Shown here piece by piece: positions 25,123 through 34,387 of a stretch of DNA of 64,000 nucleotides. A program made the position numbers and the translations under genes. The stretch covers positions 1,118,501 through 1,182,500 of the forward strand of contig NZ_QYUM01000003.1 of NCBI RefSeq assembly GCF_003590775.1, given 5' to 3'. The notes under the pieces were generated by a model that was not told the DNA's origin, did not search any database, and saw only the letters and a list, made by a program, of their open reading frames with translations. Source of the DNA: Sphingomonas cavernae. Its GTDB lineage: Bacteria; Pseudomonadota; Alphaproteobacteria; Sphingomonadales; Sphingomonadaceae. How positions within the stretch are numbered: the first letter of the stretch is position 1; each line of letters begins with the position of its first letter.

Positions 25123-25998
25123 ATGTTTTCCGGGTCGATACCGGCTCTGGCGACGCCGTTTCGCGGCGGAACGTTCGATGAGGAGAGTTTCCGCACCTTC
25201 ATAGACTGGCAGATTTCCGAGGGTTCCAGGGGACTCGTCCCCTGCGGCACCACGGGCGAATCCGCGACCATGTCGATCGAGGAGCACAATCGTGTCGTCG
25301 CGGTTTGCATCGAGCATGCCGATGGGCGCGTTCCGGTGATCGCGGGCTGCGGGTCGAACGACACGATCGCAGCGCTCGAGCATATGAAGTCCGCGCAGGC
25401 CGCGGGCGCGACCGCCGCGCTCGTCGTCGCCCCCTATTACAACAAGCCCAACGCGCAAGGCGTGTACGCGCATTTCGCGTATCTCGCCGAGCGCTGCGAT
25501 CTGCCGATGGTGCTCTATAACGTACCCTCACGCACGATCACCGATATCGACGTCGAGACGATGGGGCGCCTCTCCGAGATACCCAGCATCATCGGCGTGA
25601 AGGACGCCAGCGGCAATGTCGCGCGCGTCACCGCGCAGCGGCTCGCCTGCGGAACCGACTTTGTCCAGCTTTCGGGCAATGATGACATGGTGCTGGGCTT
25701 CATGGCGATGGGCGGGGCGGGCTGCATCTCGGTCACCGCAAACGTCGCGCCGCGCCTGTGTGCCGAGTTTCAGGCCGCCTGTGCATCCGGCGACTGGGAC
25801 GTCGCGCTGGAACTTCAGGATCGGCTTTTTCCGCTCCATGTCGCTTTGTTCACCGATGCTTCACCGGGCCCGGTGAAATACGCGATCAATCGCCTACATA
25901 AGGATTTCACGACCGAAGTTCGCCTGCCGATGACGCCGCCCTCCGCGGCGAGCCGCGCGGCGGTGGACAAGGCCATGGAGCAACTTGGACTGATCTGA
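25123..25998 (+). CDS. dapA: 4-hydroxy-tetrahydrodipicolinate synthase
   Basis: Condenses pyruvate and aspartate semialdehyde, the first committed step to diaminopimelate and lysine. The 291-aa TIM-barrel has the Schiff-base lysine K160 in [11 protein letters not shown], the catalytic Tyr in VLYNVPSRT, and the N-terminal [14 protein letters not shown] loop. Length is exact for the family. The stop overlaps the smpB start by one base (TGATG), indicating translational coupling. Diaminopimelate made here feeds peptidoglycan, fitting the divergent slt neighbour. Confidence 0.97.
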   Translation: MFSGSIPALATPFRGGTFDEESFRTFIDWQISEGSRGLVPCGTTGESATMSIEEHNRVVAVCIEHADGRVPVIAGCGSNDTIAALEHMKSAQAAGATAALVVAPYYNKPNAQGVYAHFAYLAERCDLPMVLYNVPSRTITDIDVETMGRLSEIPSIIGVKDASGNVARVTAQRLACGTDFVQLSGNDDMVLGFMAMGGAGCISVTANVAPRLCAEFQAACASGDWDVALELQDRLFPLHVALFTDASPGPVKYAINRLHKDFTTEVRLPMTPPSAASRAAVDKAMEQLGLI

Positions 25999-26480
25999 TG
26001 GCCCGCCCGCGTCCCGCCAGTTTCGAGAAAGTGAAGACCGTCGCCGAGAACCGGCGCGCGCGTTACGAATATTTTCTCGAGGAATTCTTCGAGGCGGGGA
26101 TCGCGCTCACCGGAACCGAGGTCAAGTCGCTGCGCTTCGGTGAGGGCTCGATCGCCGAAAGCTATGCCGAGGTGAAGGACAACGAGGTCTGGCTGGTCAA
26201 CGCCAACGTCCCCGAGTTCAGCCACGGCAACCGCCACAATCACGAACCCAAGCGGCCCCGCAAGCTGCTGCTCCATGAGCGCGAGATCAACAAGCTGCGC
26301 GTCGGCGTGCAGCGCGAGGGGATGACGCTGATCCCGCTCTCGATCTTCTTCAACGGCCGCGGCCGGGCCAAAGTCGAACTCGCGCTCGCCAAGGGCAAGA
26401 AGATGCACGACAAGCGCGACACCGAGAAAGCGCGCGACTGGAAGCGCGAGCAGGGCCGCATCCTGAGGCAAAATGGCTAG
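25998..26480 (+). CDS. smpB: SsrA-binding protein SmpB
   Basis: Small basic OB-fold protein that binds tmRNA and carries it to stalled ribosomes in trans-translation. The 160-aa sequence shows [20 protein letters not shown], then [20 protein letters not shown] and the C-terminal basic tail [20 protein letters not shown], all diagnostic. It overlaps dapA by 1 nt and the next gene by 8 nt, an operon-like arrangement. No ssrA (tmRNA) gene was seen within the window. Confidence 0.97.
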   Translation: MARPRPASFEKVKTVAENRRARYEYFLEEFFEAGIALTGTEVKSLRFGEGSIAESYAEVKDNEVWLVNANVPEFSHGNRHNHEPKRPRKLLLHEREINKLRVGVQREGMTLIPLSIFFNGRGRAKVELALAKGKKMHDKRDTEKARDWKREQGRILRQNG

Positions 26481-27054
26481 GCACGAGCACGGGCTGCTCG
26501 CCTGGATCCGCAAACACACGCCGCATCGTGACGAAATGCTGAAGAGTCGGTGGCTTCGGCCGTTCGCGCACAGGATCGCGCATTCCGAACTCTGGCGCTT
26601 CACCCGGCGTTCGGTGCCGCGTGGCGTGGCGCTCGGGCTGATCGTCGGGATCTTCCTGCTGATACCGGGTGTCCAGATCATTGGCGTCGCGCTGCTGGCG
26701 CTTCCGTTTCGGGCCAACATCCCGATCGGTGTGGCGATGACCTTTCTCAGCAACCCGGCAACGACGCCCTTTCTGCTGGGCAGCTCGATCATCGTCGGCA
26801 ACCGCGCCTTCGGGCTTCACGCCGACGTTGCGACCTTCATGCAACTGATCTCCGAAGGCGCTGGCATCAGCCAATGGACCGCGTGGTTTCTGTCCGACGC
26901 GGCCCCGGCGCTGCTCGCGGGGCTTTTCATCATCTCGGTGATCGCCGCCGCGGTCGGCTATGTGCTGGCGATATTCCTCTGGCGATTGTGGATCGGCGCG
27001 AAATGGCGCCGCCGCGGACACAAGCCGATCGAGCTGTCGACCAACGGCCAATAG
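26473..27054 (+). CDS. DUF2062 domain-containing membrane protein
   Basis: A 193-aa inner-membrane protein of unknown function. A basic cytoplasmic N-terminus (about 1-48) is followed by hydrophobic segments: [39 protein letters not shown] and [20 protein letters not shown]. The central [20 protein letters not shown] with following TPFLLGS is the DUF2062 signature. It overlaps smpB by 8 nt, so it is probably translated from the dapA-smpB message. The role is unknown; the conserved neighbourhood is the only clue. Confidence 0.88.
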   Translation: MARHEHGLLAWIRKHTPHRDEMLKSRWLRPFAHRIAHSELWRFTRRSVPRGVALGLIVGIFLLIPGVQIIGVALLALPFRANIPIGVAMTFLSNPATTPFLLGSSIIVGNRAFGLHADVATFMQLISEGAGISQWTAWFLSDAAPALLAGLFIISVIAAAVGYVLAIFLWRLWIGAKWRRRGHKPIELSTNGQ

Positions 27055-27133
27055 GCTTCGACGGGCGTCGATTTGATTCCCGCGCTTCGGCGGCTAAAAC
27101 TTTTGGTTTCAGTTGAAACAAGGGGAATCCTCG

Positions 27134-29176
27134 ATGAAATCCGCGCTCTTCCTGTTGTTGGCGTCGACCACGCTCGCGGGGGCTACCGTTGCGCTCGCCG
27201 AAACCGCCGACACTGCGCCGGCCGCCGCCACCGCGGCCAAGCCTGAACTCGGCGCTTTCGGCTTCGACGAGGCGGGGATGAACCGTGCGGCAAAGCCGGG
27301 CGACGATTTCTACGAATATGCCAATGGCGCCTGGGCCAAGGCGACCCCGATCCCCTCCGACCGCTCGAATTACGGCATGTTCACGCGGCTCGACGATGTG
27401 TCGCGCGCTCGCACGCGCGAGATCCTCGACGCGGTGAAGGATGATCGGACGAGCAAGATCGGCAACGCCTATGCGGGCTTCCTCGACGAAGCCGCGATCG
27501 AGGCGAAAGGGCTCGGCCCCATCAAGCCCTGGCTCGACCAGATCAAGGGCGTGAAGACCAGGGCCGAATATGCCAGGCTCGCCGGACAGGCCGACCGCAA
27601 CGGCGTCGGCGGGCCCGTTGGCGCCTTTATCGGGCAGGATGACAAGAGCCCCGAAAACTATGCGCTCACCATGTTCCAGTCGGGGCTGGGCATGCCCGAC
27701 CGCGATTACTATCTGAGCACCGACAAGAAGCTCGCCGACACGCGCGCGGCCTATCTCGCGCACCTCCAAAAGGTGCTGACGCTTGCCGGAGAGCCCAACG
27801 CCGCTGCGCGCGCGCAGGCGCTGCTCGCCTTCGAGACCGAGATCGCGAAGGTCCACTGGACCAAGATCGACAGCCGCGACGCGACCAAGACCTACAACAA
27901 GATGACCGTCGCCGAGCTCGTCAGGGACGCGCCGGGCTTCGACTTTGCGGCCTATTTTCACGCCATCGGCGCGCACGTCGATTCGCTGATTGTCGCGCAG
28001 CCGAGCGCGATCAAGGGAACCGCGGCGATCGTCGCGAACGCCGACCTCGCGGTGCTCAAGGATGCGATGCTCGTTCGCACGCTCGACGGCTATTCGGACT
28101 ATCTGCCCAAGGCGTTCAGCGATGAAGCCTTTGCGTTCTATGGCACCACGCTTTCGGGCACGCCGCAGATCGAGCCGCGCTGGAAGCGTGGCGTCAGCTT
28201 CGTCACCCGCGCGCTCAGCGACGAGGTCAGTCAGCTCTACGTCCAGCGCTATTTCCCGCCCGAAACCAAGGCCGCGGCCGATACTCTCGTCAAGAATGTC
28301 ATCGCCGCGATGGACAAGCGCATCCAGGGGCTCGTCTGGATGGCGCCCGAGACCAAGGTCAAGGCGCGCGCCAAGCTTGCCGCCTTCAAGCCCAAGATCG
28401 GCTATCCCGACAAGTGGCGCGATTTCGCGGGGCTGGAGATCAAGCGCGACGACGCGTTGGGCAACGCCATCCGCTCGGCCAATTTCGAGCATGACTATAA
28501 TGTCGGAAAGCTCGGCAAGCCGATCTATCGCTGGGAATGGGGCATGACGCCGATGGAGGTGAATGCCTATGCCAATTTCTCGATGAACGAGATCGTCTTC
28601 CCCGCCGCGATCCTTCAGCCGCCCTTCTTCGATCCGCATGCCGACCCCGCGGTCAATTATGGCGGCATCGGCGCGGTGATCGGGCACGAGATCAGCCATC
28701 ATTTCGACGATCAGGGCAGCAAGTACGATGCCACCGGCACGCTCACCGACTGGTGGACCGCCGACGACGTCAAGAAGTTCAACGCGCTGACCGCGCAGCT
28801 TGTGGCGCAATATGACGCTTATGAGCCGCTTCCCGGCGAGCATGTGAAGGGCCAGCTCACCCTGGGCGAGAATATCGCCGACCTCGCCGGCCTTACCGTG
28901 GCGCATGAAGCCTATAAGGCGTCGCTTGGCGGCAAGCCGGCGCCCGTGATCGACGGCTTCACCGGCGATCAGCGCTTCTATCTGGGCTGGGCGCAGGTCT
29001 GGCGTCGCAACTACCGCGAGGCCAATCTGCGCCAGCGGCTGCTGACCGATCCGCATTCGCCCTCCGCGCAGCGCGCCTGGGTCGTGCGCAATCTCGATCC
29101 CTGGTACGGCGCATATAATCCCGATGCGTCGGCGAAGCTGTATCTGTCGCAGGATAAGCGCGTCCGCATCTGGTGA
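27134..29176 (+). CDS. M13 family zinc metallopeptidase (neprilysin/PepO-like)
   Basis: Exported peptidase of the M13 family; in bacteria these degrade oligopeptides in the periplasm. It is 680 aa with a signal peptide MKSALFLLLASTTLAGATVALA, an M13 N-terminal domain (about 40-430), and the catalytic domain. The zinc site is HEISHHF (His518, Glu519, His522), with third ligand Glu579 and Asp583 in GENIADLAG. The substrate-binding ANFSMNEIVFPAAILQPPFF is also present. ATG 27134, just before the signal peptide, has AAGGGG upstream. Free-standing between the smpB operon and cckA. Confidence 0.95.
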   Translation: MKSALFLLLASTTLAGATVALAETADTAPAAATAAKPELGAFGFDEAGMNRAAKPGDDFYEYANGAWAKATPIPSDRSNYGMFTRLDDVSRARTREILDAVKDDRTSKIGNAYAGFLDEAAIEAKGLGPIKPWLDQIKGVKTRAEYARLAGQADRNGVGGPVGAFIGQDDKSPENYALTMFQSGLGMPDRDYYLSTDKKLADTRAAYLAHLQKVLTLAGEPNAAARAQALLAFETEIAKVHWTKIDSRDATKTYNKMTVAELVRDAPGFDFAAYFHAIGAHVDSLIVAQPSAIKGTAAIVANADLAVLKDAMLVRTLDGYSDYLPKAFSDEAFAFYGTTLSGTPQIEPRWKRGVSFVTRALSDEVSQLYVQRYFPPETKAAADTLVKNVIAAMDKRIQGLVWMAPETKVKARAKLAAFKPKIGYPDKWRDFAGLEIKRDDALGNAIRSANFEHDYNVGKLGKPIYRWEWGMTPMEVNAYANFSMNEIVFPAAILQPPFFDPHADPAVNYGGIGAVIGHEISHHFDDQGSKYDATGTLTDWWTADDVKKFNALTAQLVAQYDAYEPLPGEHVKGQLTLGENIADLAGLTVAHEAYKASLGGKPAPVIDGFTGDQRFYLGWAQVWRRNYREANLRQRLLTDPHSPSAQRAWVVRNLDPWYGAYNPDASAKLYLSQDKRVRIW

Positions 29177-29210
29177 AGCCCTCAATGTGATCTTGGCGAC
29201 CCAATATTTC

Positions 29211-29312
29211 CCGCTCATCCTGAGTAGGGGCTGAGCTTGGCGAAGACCCGTATCGAAGGAGGTCCTTCGAGATGCCATTTCGCCAAGCTCAATGGCTCCT
29301 CAGGATGAGCGG
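29211..29312. repeat. inverted repeat with CGCTCATCCTGA-type arms (copy 2)
   Basis: A 102-bp element between the M13 peptidase and cckA, bounded by CCGCTCATCCTGA and TCAGGATGAGCGG. Inside, GCTGAGCTTGGCGAA and TTCGCCAAGCTCA are reverse-complementary, and TCGAAGGA / TCCTTCGA form the tip. It shares termini and inner blocks with 14528-14689. Confidence 0.82.
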
Positions 29313-29388
29313 TCGTGGTTTGACGCCGCATTTGCCGAACGCCAGTGCTTGACGGCAATCGGAGCGGCGGCGAAGAGGGCAATTGCCC

Positions 29389-31809
29389 ATGAACGCACCG
29401 CCGCTCCAAGCCCTCACCGAAGACGCTGCGCCGCGCCCGACGCCGCTTGCTCCTCATGCCGGTGACCGCTGGCTTGTGCTGATCGTCGGCGCGGCGGCGC
29501 TGTTCTCGGGGCTGCTGATCCTCTGGGCGAGCCAGAACCTCGCCATCGCTGCGGGTTTCGTGGCGACGCTCGTGCTCATTGCCACGCTGATGCTCGTCTT
29601 TCGTCGGCTGTATCCGCCGCAACAGACGGTCGTTGGGACGATCGACTGGTCGCTCACGCGCGAGGCGGCTGACAATGACAACGCTGCGGTCGCGATCACC
29701 GACAGGGCCGGGCGGCTGGTATGCGCCAACGACCTGTTCGGCGCGTGGTTTCAGGGCTTTCCGACCCCGCCCAGCCTCGCCGTCGGGCAGGCGGGCATAA
29801 CGCAGCTCACCGCCGCCGGGCGCGATGCGTGGCGCGACGGCCAGGCCGATGTCGATCTCATCGAGTTCAACGGCATGCGCTTTTCCGCGCGGCTTCTTCG
29901 CTCGGGGCAGTCGGACGATCACCTGCTGTGGCGCTTCCGTCGTCACCGTACGCTCGATCTGCGCGCAGAGGCGCGGCGGCTGATCGAAGGCGAGGGTGGG
30001 GATCGCCTCGGCGAAGCCGGCATCATGATCGCGCTGGTCGGCGGCGAGGGACGCATCCGTGCGGCCAATCGTGCGTTCGTCGCCCGCGCTGCGGGCCGCG
30101 CGGACGCGCCGATCGAGGGGCGCGATTTCGTGACCCAGCTCGTCTCCGATCGCGAGGGCGTGATTCGCTTCGCCGAGGAGGGCGCAAAGGGCACCGCGCT
30201 GCGGCTGCTGCAAATGCCGCTCGAAGCCGGCGTCATCGACAGTCCGACGCTGCTCTTTCTGATCGACGATGAATATGCGGTGTCGGGGCGCATCGGTGGA
30301 CCGGGTGGCACGGGCAGCCATCTCCAGACCCTGCTCTCGATGCTTCCGCTCGGCCTCGCGCTCACCGATCGCGACGGCCGGTTCCTGTTCGTCAACGACG
30401 CCTTTGCGCGCGCGGCCGGAATCGATGAAGGGACGATGCCTGTCTATCCCGGCGATCTCGTCGTCCGCGAGGACAAGGCGGCCGTCGCCGATACCGTGCG
30501 CCGCTTCGGTGCGGGGCAGCAGGCGCTTTCGGGCGATATCGCAGTCCGCCTGCGCAACAATCCGGAGGAGCCCGTCGCGCTCACCATCGCGGGCGCGCGC
30601 GGGCTTGGCGAGGCGGCGGTGCTGCTCTCGCTCAAGGACTCGAGCGAGGAATCAAAGCTCAAGCGTCAGGCCGAACAGGCAACCAAGATGCAGGCGGTCG
30701 GTCAGCTTGCGGGCGGCGTTGCGCACGACTTCAACAATATCCTGACCGCGATCATCGGGCATAGCGACCTGATGCTGATGCGCCATGCTCCCGGCGACAG
30801 CGACTATGACGACATCCAGCAGATCAAGAGCAACTCCAACCGCGCCGCGGCCCTGACGCGCCAGCTCCTCGCCTTTTCGCGCCAGCAGACATTGCGCCCG
30901 CAGGTACTCCAGCTTCCCGACGTCATTTCGGAGGTGTCGAACCTCCTCAAGCGCCTGCTTGGCGAAACCGTGATCCTCAACGTCAGCCACGGCCGCAATC
31001 TGGGTGCGGTGCGCGCCGATCCGGGCCAGCTCGAACAGGTGATCGTCAACCTCGTGGTCAACGCGCGCGATGCAATGCCCAAGGGCGGCAGCGTCACCAT
31101 TCAGACTTATGCCGTCCCGGCGCGCGACGTGCGTCAGATGGGCAGCGAAATCCTGCCCATCGTCGATTATACCGCGCTCAAGATCAGCGACACCGGCACG
31201 GGGATCGCGTCCGAACTGCTCCCCAAGATTTTCGAGCCATTCTTCACCACCAAGGAAGTGGGCAAGGGAACGGGACTCGGTCTCTCGACCGTTTACGGCA
31301 TCGTCAAACAGTCGGGCGGCTTCATCTTCGCCGATTCAAGGCTGGGGGAGGGGACAAGTTTCATCATCTACCTGCCCGTCCATGACGCGGAGGAAGCGGT
31401 GGAGACGGGGCCGGCGCCCAAGGTCAAGCAGGGCGAACTATGGGGCAGCGGCACCATCCTCCTCGTCGAGGATGAGGACATGGTTCGCGCGGTCGCCGAG
31501 CGTGCGCTAACGCGCCATGGCTACACCGTGCTTACAGCCAGCAATGGCGAAGATGCGCTGGAGATGTTGGCGCAGGGCGTCGAGATCGACCTGCTCATTT
31601 CCGACGTGGTGATGCCCACCATGGATGGGCCGACGATGGTGCGTCAGGCGCGCAAGACATGGCCCGATCTCAAGATCCTGTTCATGTCGGGCTATGCCGA
31701 GGAGCAGTTGCGCAAGTCGATCGACCTCGATCGCGTCGCCTTTCTTCCCAAGCCCTTTTCGGTTCATCAACTCGCCGAGGCGACGCGCGCTGCGATCGGG
31801 GCCAAATAA
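29389..31809 (+). CDS. cckA: hybrid sensor histidine kinase, CckA-like
   Basis: Membrane hybrid kinase resembling CckA, which in Caulobacter phosphorylates or dephosphorylates CtrA and CpdR through ChpT. The 806-aa protein has two N-terminal membrane helices ([18 protein letters not shown] and [20 protein letters not shown]). PAS-like sensor regions follow (one at about 305-420, [20 protein letters not shown]). The HisKA domain has phospho-acceptor His446 in [20 protein letters not shown]. An HATPase_c ([33 protein letters not shown]) and a C-terminal receiver with Asp739 in [12 protein letters not shown] complete it. The [16 protein letters not shown] block is characteristic of CckA. ATG 29389 is preferred to TTG 29383. 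Confidence 0.9.
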   Translation: MNAPPLQALTEDAAPRPTPLAPHAGDRWLVLIVGAAALFSGLLILWASQNLAIAAGFVATLVLIATLMLVFRRLYPPQQTVVGTIDWSLTREAADNDNAAVAITDRAGRLVCANDLFGAWFQGFPTPPSLAVGQAGITQLTAAGRDAWRDGQADVDLIEFNGMRFSARLLRSGQSDDHLLWRFRRHRTLDLRAEARRLIEGEGGDRLGEAGIMIALVGGEGRIRAANRAFVARAAGRADAPIEGRDFVTQLVSDREGVIRFAEEGAKGTALRLLQMPLEAGVIDSPTLLFLIDDEYAVSGRIGGPGGTGSHLQTLLSMLPLGLALTDRDGRFLFVNDAFARAAGIDEGTMPVYPGDLVVREDKAAVADTVRRFGAGQQALSGDIAVRLRNNPEEPVALTIAGARGLGEAAVLLSLKDSSEESKLKRQAEQATKMQAVGQLAGGVAHDFNNILTAIIGHSDLMLMRHAPGDSDYDDIQQIKSNSNRAAALTRQLLAFSRQQTLRPQVLQLPDVISEVSNLLKRLLGETVILNVSHGRNLGAVRADPGQLEQVIVNLVVNARDAMPKGGSVTIQTYAVPARDVRQMGSEILPIVDYTALKISDTGTGIASELLPKIFEPFFTTKEVGKGTGLGLSTVYGIVKQSGGFIFADSRLGEGTSFIIYLPVHDAEEAVETGPAPKVKQGELWGSGTILLVEDEDMVRAVAERALTRHGYTVLTASNGEDALEMLAQGVEIDLLISDVVMPTMDGPTMVRQARKTWPDLKILFMSGYAEEQLRKSIDLDRVAFLPKPFSVHQLAEATRAAIGAK

Positions 31810-31885
31810 TGCTGGCGCACGGCGAAACGATTTCCGCATCGAATAATTCGCTTTCGACGACCGCCGTCGCTGCTATTGAGGCGCC

Positions 31886-32242
31886 ATGATAACACCCCTG
31901 CGCATTCTGATCGTCGAGGACGAGCCGCTCATCGCGATGATGCTGGAGGATTTCATAGAGGCGCTGGGGCATAAGCGCGCGGGGACCGCGGATTCGGTCG
32001 CGACTGCTCTGCCTCTCGTCGAGCGGGGCAGCTTCGATGCCGTCATTCTCGACGTAAATTTACGTGGCGGCGAGCTGTGCTGGCCCGTGGCGGACAGGCT
32101 GGTCGAAGACGGCAAGCCATATCTGCTCGCCAGCGGCGGGCAGGCCGAGGCGCTGCCCGGCGCGCACGCAACCGCGCCCGTACTCGCCAAGCCCTTCACC
32201 ATGGACGGCGTCCGTGTCGCGTTGGACAGACTGGCGGGCTGA
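31886..32242 (+). CDS. single-domain response regulator
   Basis: A 118-aa receiver-only protein. It has the acidic pocket VEDEPLIAMMLEDF, the phospho-acceptor Asp in FDAVILDVNLRGGE, and the conserved Lys-Pro in LAKPFTMDGV. With no output domain it should act by protein-protein interaction or as a phosphate sink. It follows cckA by 76 nt in the same direction, with GAGG before the ATG, so it may be a partner of CckA or of another kinase. It lacks the PFxFATGY ending of the general-stress SdrG type and does not obviously match CpdR, so no name is given. Confidence 0.88.
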   Translation: MITPLRILIVEDEPLIAMMLEDFIEALGHKRAGTADSVATALPLVERGSFDAVILDVNLRGGELCWPVADRLVEDGKPYLLASGGQAEALPGAHATAPVLAKPFTMDGVRVALDRLAG

Positions 32243-32258
32243 TTCCGTCCCCTCTCAT

Positions 32259-32285
32259 TGTCATTCCCGCGAAAGCGGAAATCCC
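32259..32285. repeat. solitary half-element (TGTCATTCCCGCGAAAGCGG...)
   Basis: Single arm similar to the right or left arms of 22278-22372, without a partner nearby. It is probably a decayed or half copy. Located in the response regulator-recA gap, upstream of the SOS box. Confidence 0.6.
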
Positions 32286-32346
32286 GACGATTTTGGACTC
32301 CTTGTTTCTCAAAAAATGACCCGGCAGGGGCGCCGGAACATTTTTT

Positions 32347-32361
32347 GTTCCACTCTTGTTC
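32347..32361 (+). promoter_or_regulatory. LexA/SOS box of recA
   Basis: GTTCCACTCTTGTTC is a perfect GTTC-N7-GTTC, the direct-repeat LexA operator of alphaproteobacteria. It lies 75 nt before the recA start. The second half-site also forms GTTC-CAATA-GAAC (32358-32370) with the following bases. Confidence 0.88.
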
Positions 32362-32435
32362 CAATAGAACAAATGCTGTACGAAGCTCTCACGCGTTGAA
32401 CCGGACGGGTGTTCGATCTACGAGAGGAAGCGGCC

Positions 32436-33515
32436 ATGTCGGCACAATTGAAGCTCATCGATTCCGATAAGAAGACGGGGAATATGGACAGGCAAAAGGC
32501 TCTCGAAGCGGCACTCGCGCAAATCGACCGCGCGTTCGGAAAAGGCTCGGCAATGAAGCTGGGTTCGCGCGAGGCGATGGAGATCGAAGCGATTTCGACG
32601 GGCTCGCTCGGGCTCGACATCGCGCTCGGCATCGGCGGTTTGCCGCGCGGCCGCGTGGTCGAGGTTTACGGGCCTGAAAGCTCGGGCAAGACGACGCTTG
32701 CGCTCCATGTCATTGCAGAGGCCCAGAAAATGGGCGGCACCGCGGCTTTCGTCGATGCCGAACATGCGCTCGATCCGGTTTATGCCAAGAAGCTCGGGGT
32801 CGATATCGACGAACTGATCGTGTCGCAGCCCGATACGGGGGAACAGGCGCTCGAAATCGTCGATACGCTCGTCCGCTCCAACGCGATCGACGTGCTCGTC
32901 GTCGATTCGGTCGCCGCACTGGTGCCGCGTGCCGAGATCGAGGGCGAGATGGGCGACAGCCATGTCGGCCTGCAGGCGCGCCTGATGTCGCAATCACTGC
33001 GCAAGCTGACGGGCTCGATCAGCCGTTCGCGCTGCATCGTGATCTTCATCAACCAGCTCCGCATGAAGATCGGCGTGATGTACGGCAATCCGGAAACCAC
33101 GACCGGCGGCAACGCGCTCAAATTCTACGCTTCGGTCCGTCTCGACATTCGTCGTACCGGCCAGATCAAGGACCGCGACGACATCGTCGGCAACGCGACG
33201 CGCGTGAAGGTCGTCAAGAACAAGGTCGCGCCGCCCTTCAAGCAGGTCGAATTCGACATCATGTACGGCGCGGGCATTTCCAAGGTCGGCGAGATTCTCG
33301 ACCTTGGCGTCAAGGCCGGGCTCGTCGAGAAGTCGGGCGCCTGGTTCTCCTATGATTCGATCCGGATCGGGCAAGGCCGCGAGAACGCCAAGACCTATCT
33401 CAAGGAGAATGCCGAGGTGATGAACCGCCTCGAAAACGCGATCCGCGCGCGCACCGACGCGGTCGCCGAAGAGATGATGACCGGACCCGATGCGGAGGAT
33501 GACGGCGAACTCTGA
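32436..33515 (+). CDS. recA: recombinase RecA
   Basis: Forms ATP-dependent filaments on single-stranded DNA, catalyses strand exchange and triggers LexA self-cleavage. The 359-aa protein has Walker [10 protein letters not shown] (Lys85). The [15 protein letters not shown] segment, the L1/L2 loops ([35 protein letters not shown]) and an acidic C-terminal tail ([13 protein letters not shown]) follow. ATG 32436 has GAGAGGAAG upstream. Expression should be DNA-damage inducible through the SOS box at 32347. A terminator follows at 33595. Confidence 0.98.
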   Translation: MSAQLKLIDSDKKTGNMDRQKALEAALAQIDRAFGKGSAMKLGSREAMEIEAISTGSLGLDIALGIGGLPRGRVVEVYGPESSGKTTLALHVIAEAQKMGGTAAFVDAEHALDPVYAKKLGVDIDELIVSQPDTGEQALEIVDTLVRSNAIDVLVVDSVAALVPRAEIEGEMGDSHVGLQARLMSQSLRKLTGSISRSRCIVIFINQLRMKIGVMYGNPETTTGGNALKFYASVRLDIRRTGQIKDRDDIVGNATRVKVVKNKVAPPFKQVEFDIMYGAGISKVGEILDLGVKAGLVEKSGAWFSYDSIRIGQGRENAKTYLKENAEVMNRLENAIRARTDAVAEEMMTGPDAEDDGEL

Positions 33516-33516
33516 T

Positions 33517-33563
33517 CGTACTTCCCGGAAAAGTGGGTACCGGTTTTCCGGCCAGGAAGTACG
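33517..33563. repeat. single hairpin of the ACTTCCCG...CGGGAAGT family
   Basis: A 47-nt hairpin starting 2 nt after the recA stop codon. The outer stem is CGTACTTCC / GGAAGTACG and the inner stem CCGGAAAA / TTTTCCGG. It is the same fold as hairpin 1 at 37020 and 44197 but with paired base changes (C-G to T-A in the outer stem, A-T to G-C in the inner stem). Confidence 0.85.
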
Positions 33564-33594
33564 CATAGGCGCCGCACTTTCGCATCAAGCACCC

Positions 33595-33630
33595 AAAAGG
33601 CCCGTCGCGCGTCGGCGGGCCTTTTCCGTT
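33595..33630 (+). terminator. rho-independent terminator downstream of recA
   Basis: A perfect 10-bp stem AAAAGGCCCG (33595-33604) / CGGGCCTTTT (33616-33625) with an 11-nt loop and T/C-rich tail. Because the stem ends in A/T runs on both sides it could work in both directions. Confidence 0.82.
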
Positions 33631-33706
33631 TCAGGCGCGTGCAATTTTCTTTCACGATTCAAGGGAAAAGTGCGAACATAAGCGCGGACAGCCATGGAGA
33701 GTGCTT

Positions 33707-34333
33707 GTGACCATCATCGTCCACCACCTCGAAAATTCGCGATCGCAGCGCGTGCTCTGGATGCTCGAGGAGGTCGGGCTCCCTTATGAGGTCAAGCGCT
33801 ACGAGCGCGACAAGAAGACGATGCTGGCGCCGCCCGAGCTCAGGAAAGTGCACCCGCTCGGCAAGTCCCCTGCCATAGAGGATGGCGATCGCATCATCGT
33901 CGAGACGGGCGCTGTCATCGAGTATCTGGTCGAGCGCGCCGACGGCAAGCTCGGTCCTCCGCCGCACCGCGACGACATTCTGCGCTACCGCCATTTTCTT
34001 CATTATGCCGAGGGTTCGCTGATGCCGCCCTTGCTCGTCATGCTCGTGATCAATCGCATGGGTATCCTCGGAAAACCGGTGCGCCCGCGCATTCAGACAA
34101 TGATCGACACGCATCTCGACTGGCTCGAATCCGAGCTTTCGACGCGCGAATGGTTTGCGGGCGATGTCTTCACCGCGGCCGACGTCATGATGAGCTTTCC
34201 GCTCGAGGCAGCGCGGCAGCGCGCGGGACTTTCGAAATCGCGCCCGCATCTGACCGCCTGGCTCGACCGCATCCACGCGCGCCCGGCCTACAAGGCCGCA
34301 CTCAAAAAGGGCGGGCCCTATGCATTTGCCTGA
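33707..34333 (+). CDS. glutathione S-transferase family protein
   Basis: A 208-aa GST: thioredoxin-fold N-terminal domain (about 1-78; VHHLENSRSQRVLWMLEE with the catalytic-region Ser/Arg, HPLGKSPAIEDGD, ETGAVIEYLVE glutathione site) and an all-helical C-terminal domain. The pattern HHLENSRSQRVLWLLEE is typical of a bacterial GST clade also found in fungi. The substrate is unknown. Start GTG 33707 is chosen because GGAG lies 7 nt upstream; GTG 33701 is possible. It is separated from recA by the terminator, so it is probably expressed independently. Confidence 0.92.
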   Translation: MTIIVHHLENSRSQRVLWMLEEVGLPYEVKRYERDKKTMLAPPELRKVHPLGKSPAIEDGDRIIVETGAVIEYLVERADGKLGPPPHRDDILRYRHFLHYAEGSLMPPLLVMLVINRMGILGKPVRPRIQTMIDTHLDWLESELSTREWFAGDVFTAADVMMSFPLEAARQRAGLSKSRPHLTAWLDRIHARPAYKAALKKGGPYAFA

Positions 34334-34387
34334 GACAAGCGGGGAACACCGCACCTAATCAACACGTTAGTCGCGGGAGGAGTATCC

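Noticed and set aside
25998-27133. Search for a tmRNA (ssrA) gene near smpB
   Set aside because: No tRNA-Ala-like ends or tag-peptide reading frame were found in the surrounding gaps; ssrA is probably elsewhere, possibly in permuted two-piece form.
26930-29278. 782-codon minus-strand open frame opposite the M13 peptidase gene
   Set aside because: An antisense shadow; the plus strand encodes a complete peptidase with signal peptide and zinc motif.
31886-32242. Naming the response regulator cpdR or sdrG
   Set aside because: The C-terminal KPFTMDGV lacks the FATGY-type ending of SdrG and the sequence was not convincingly CpdR-like, so it is left unnamed.
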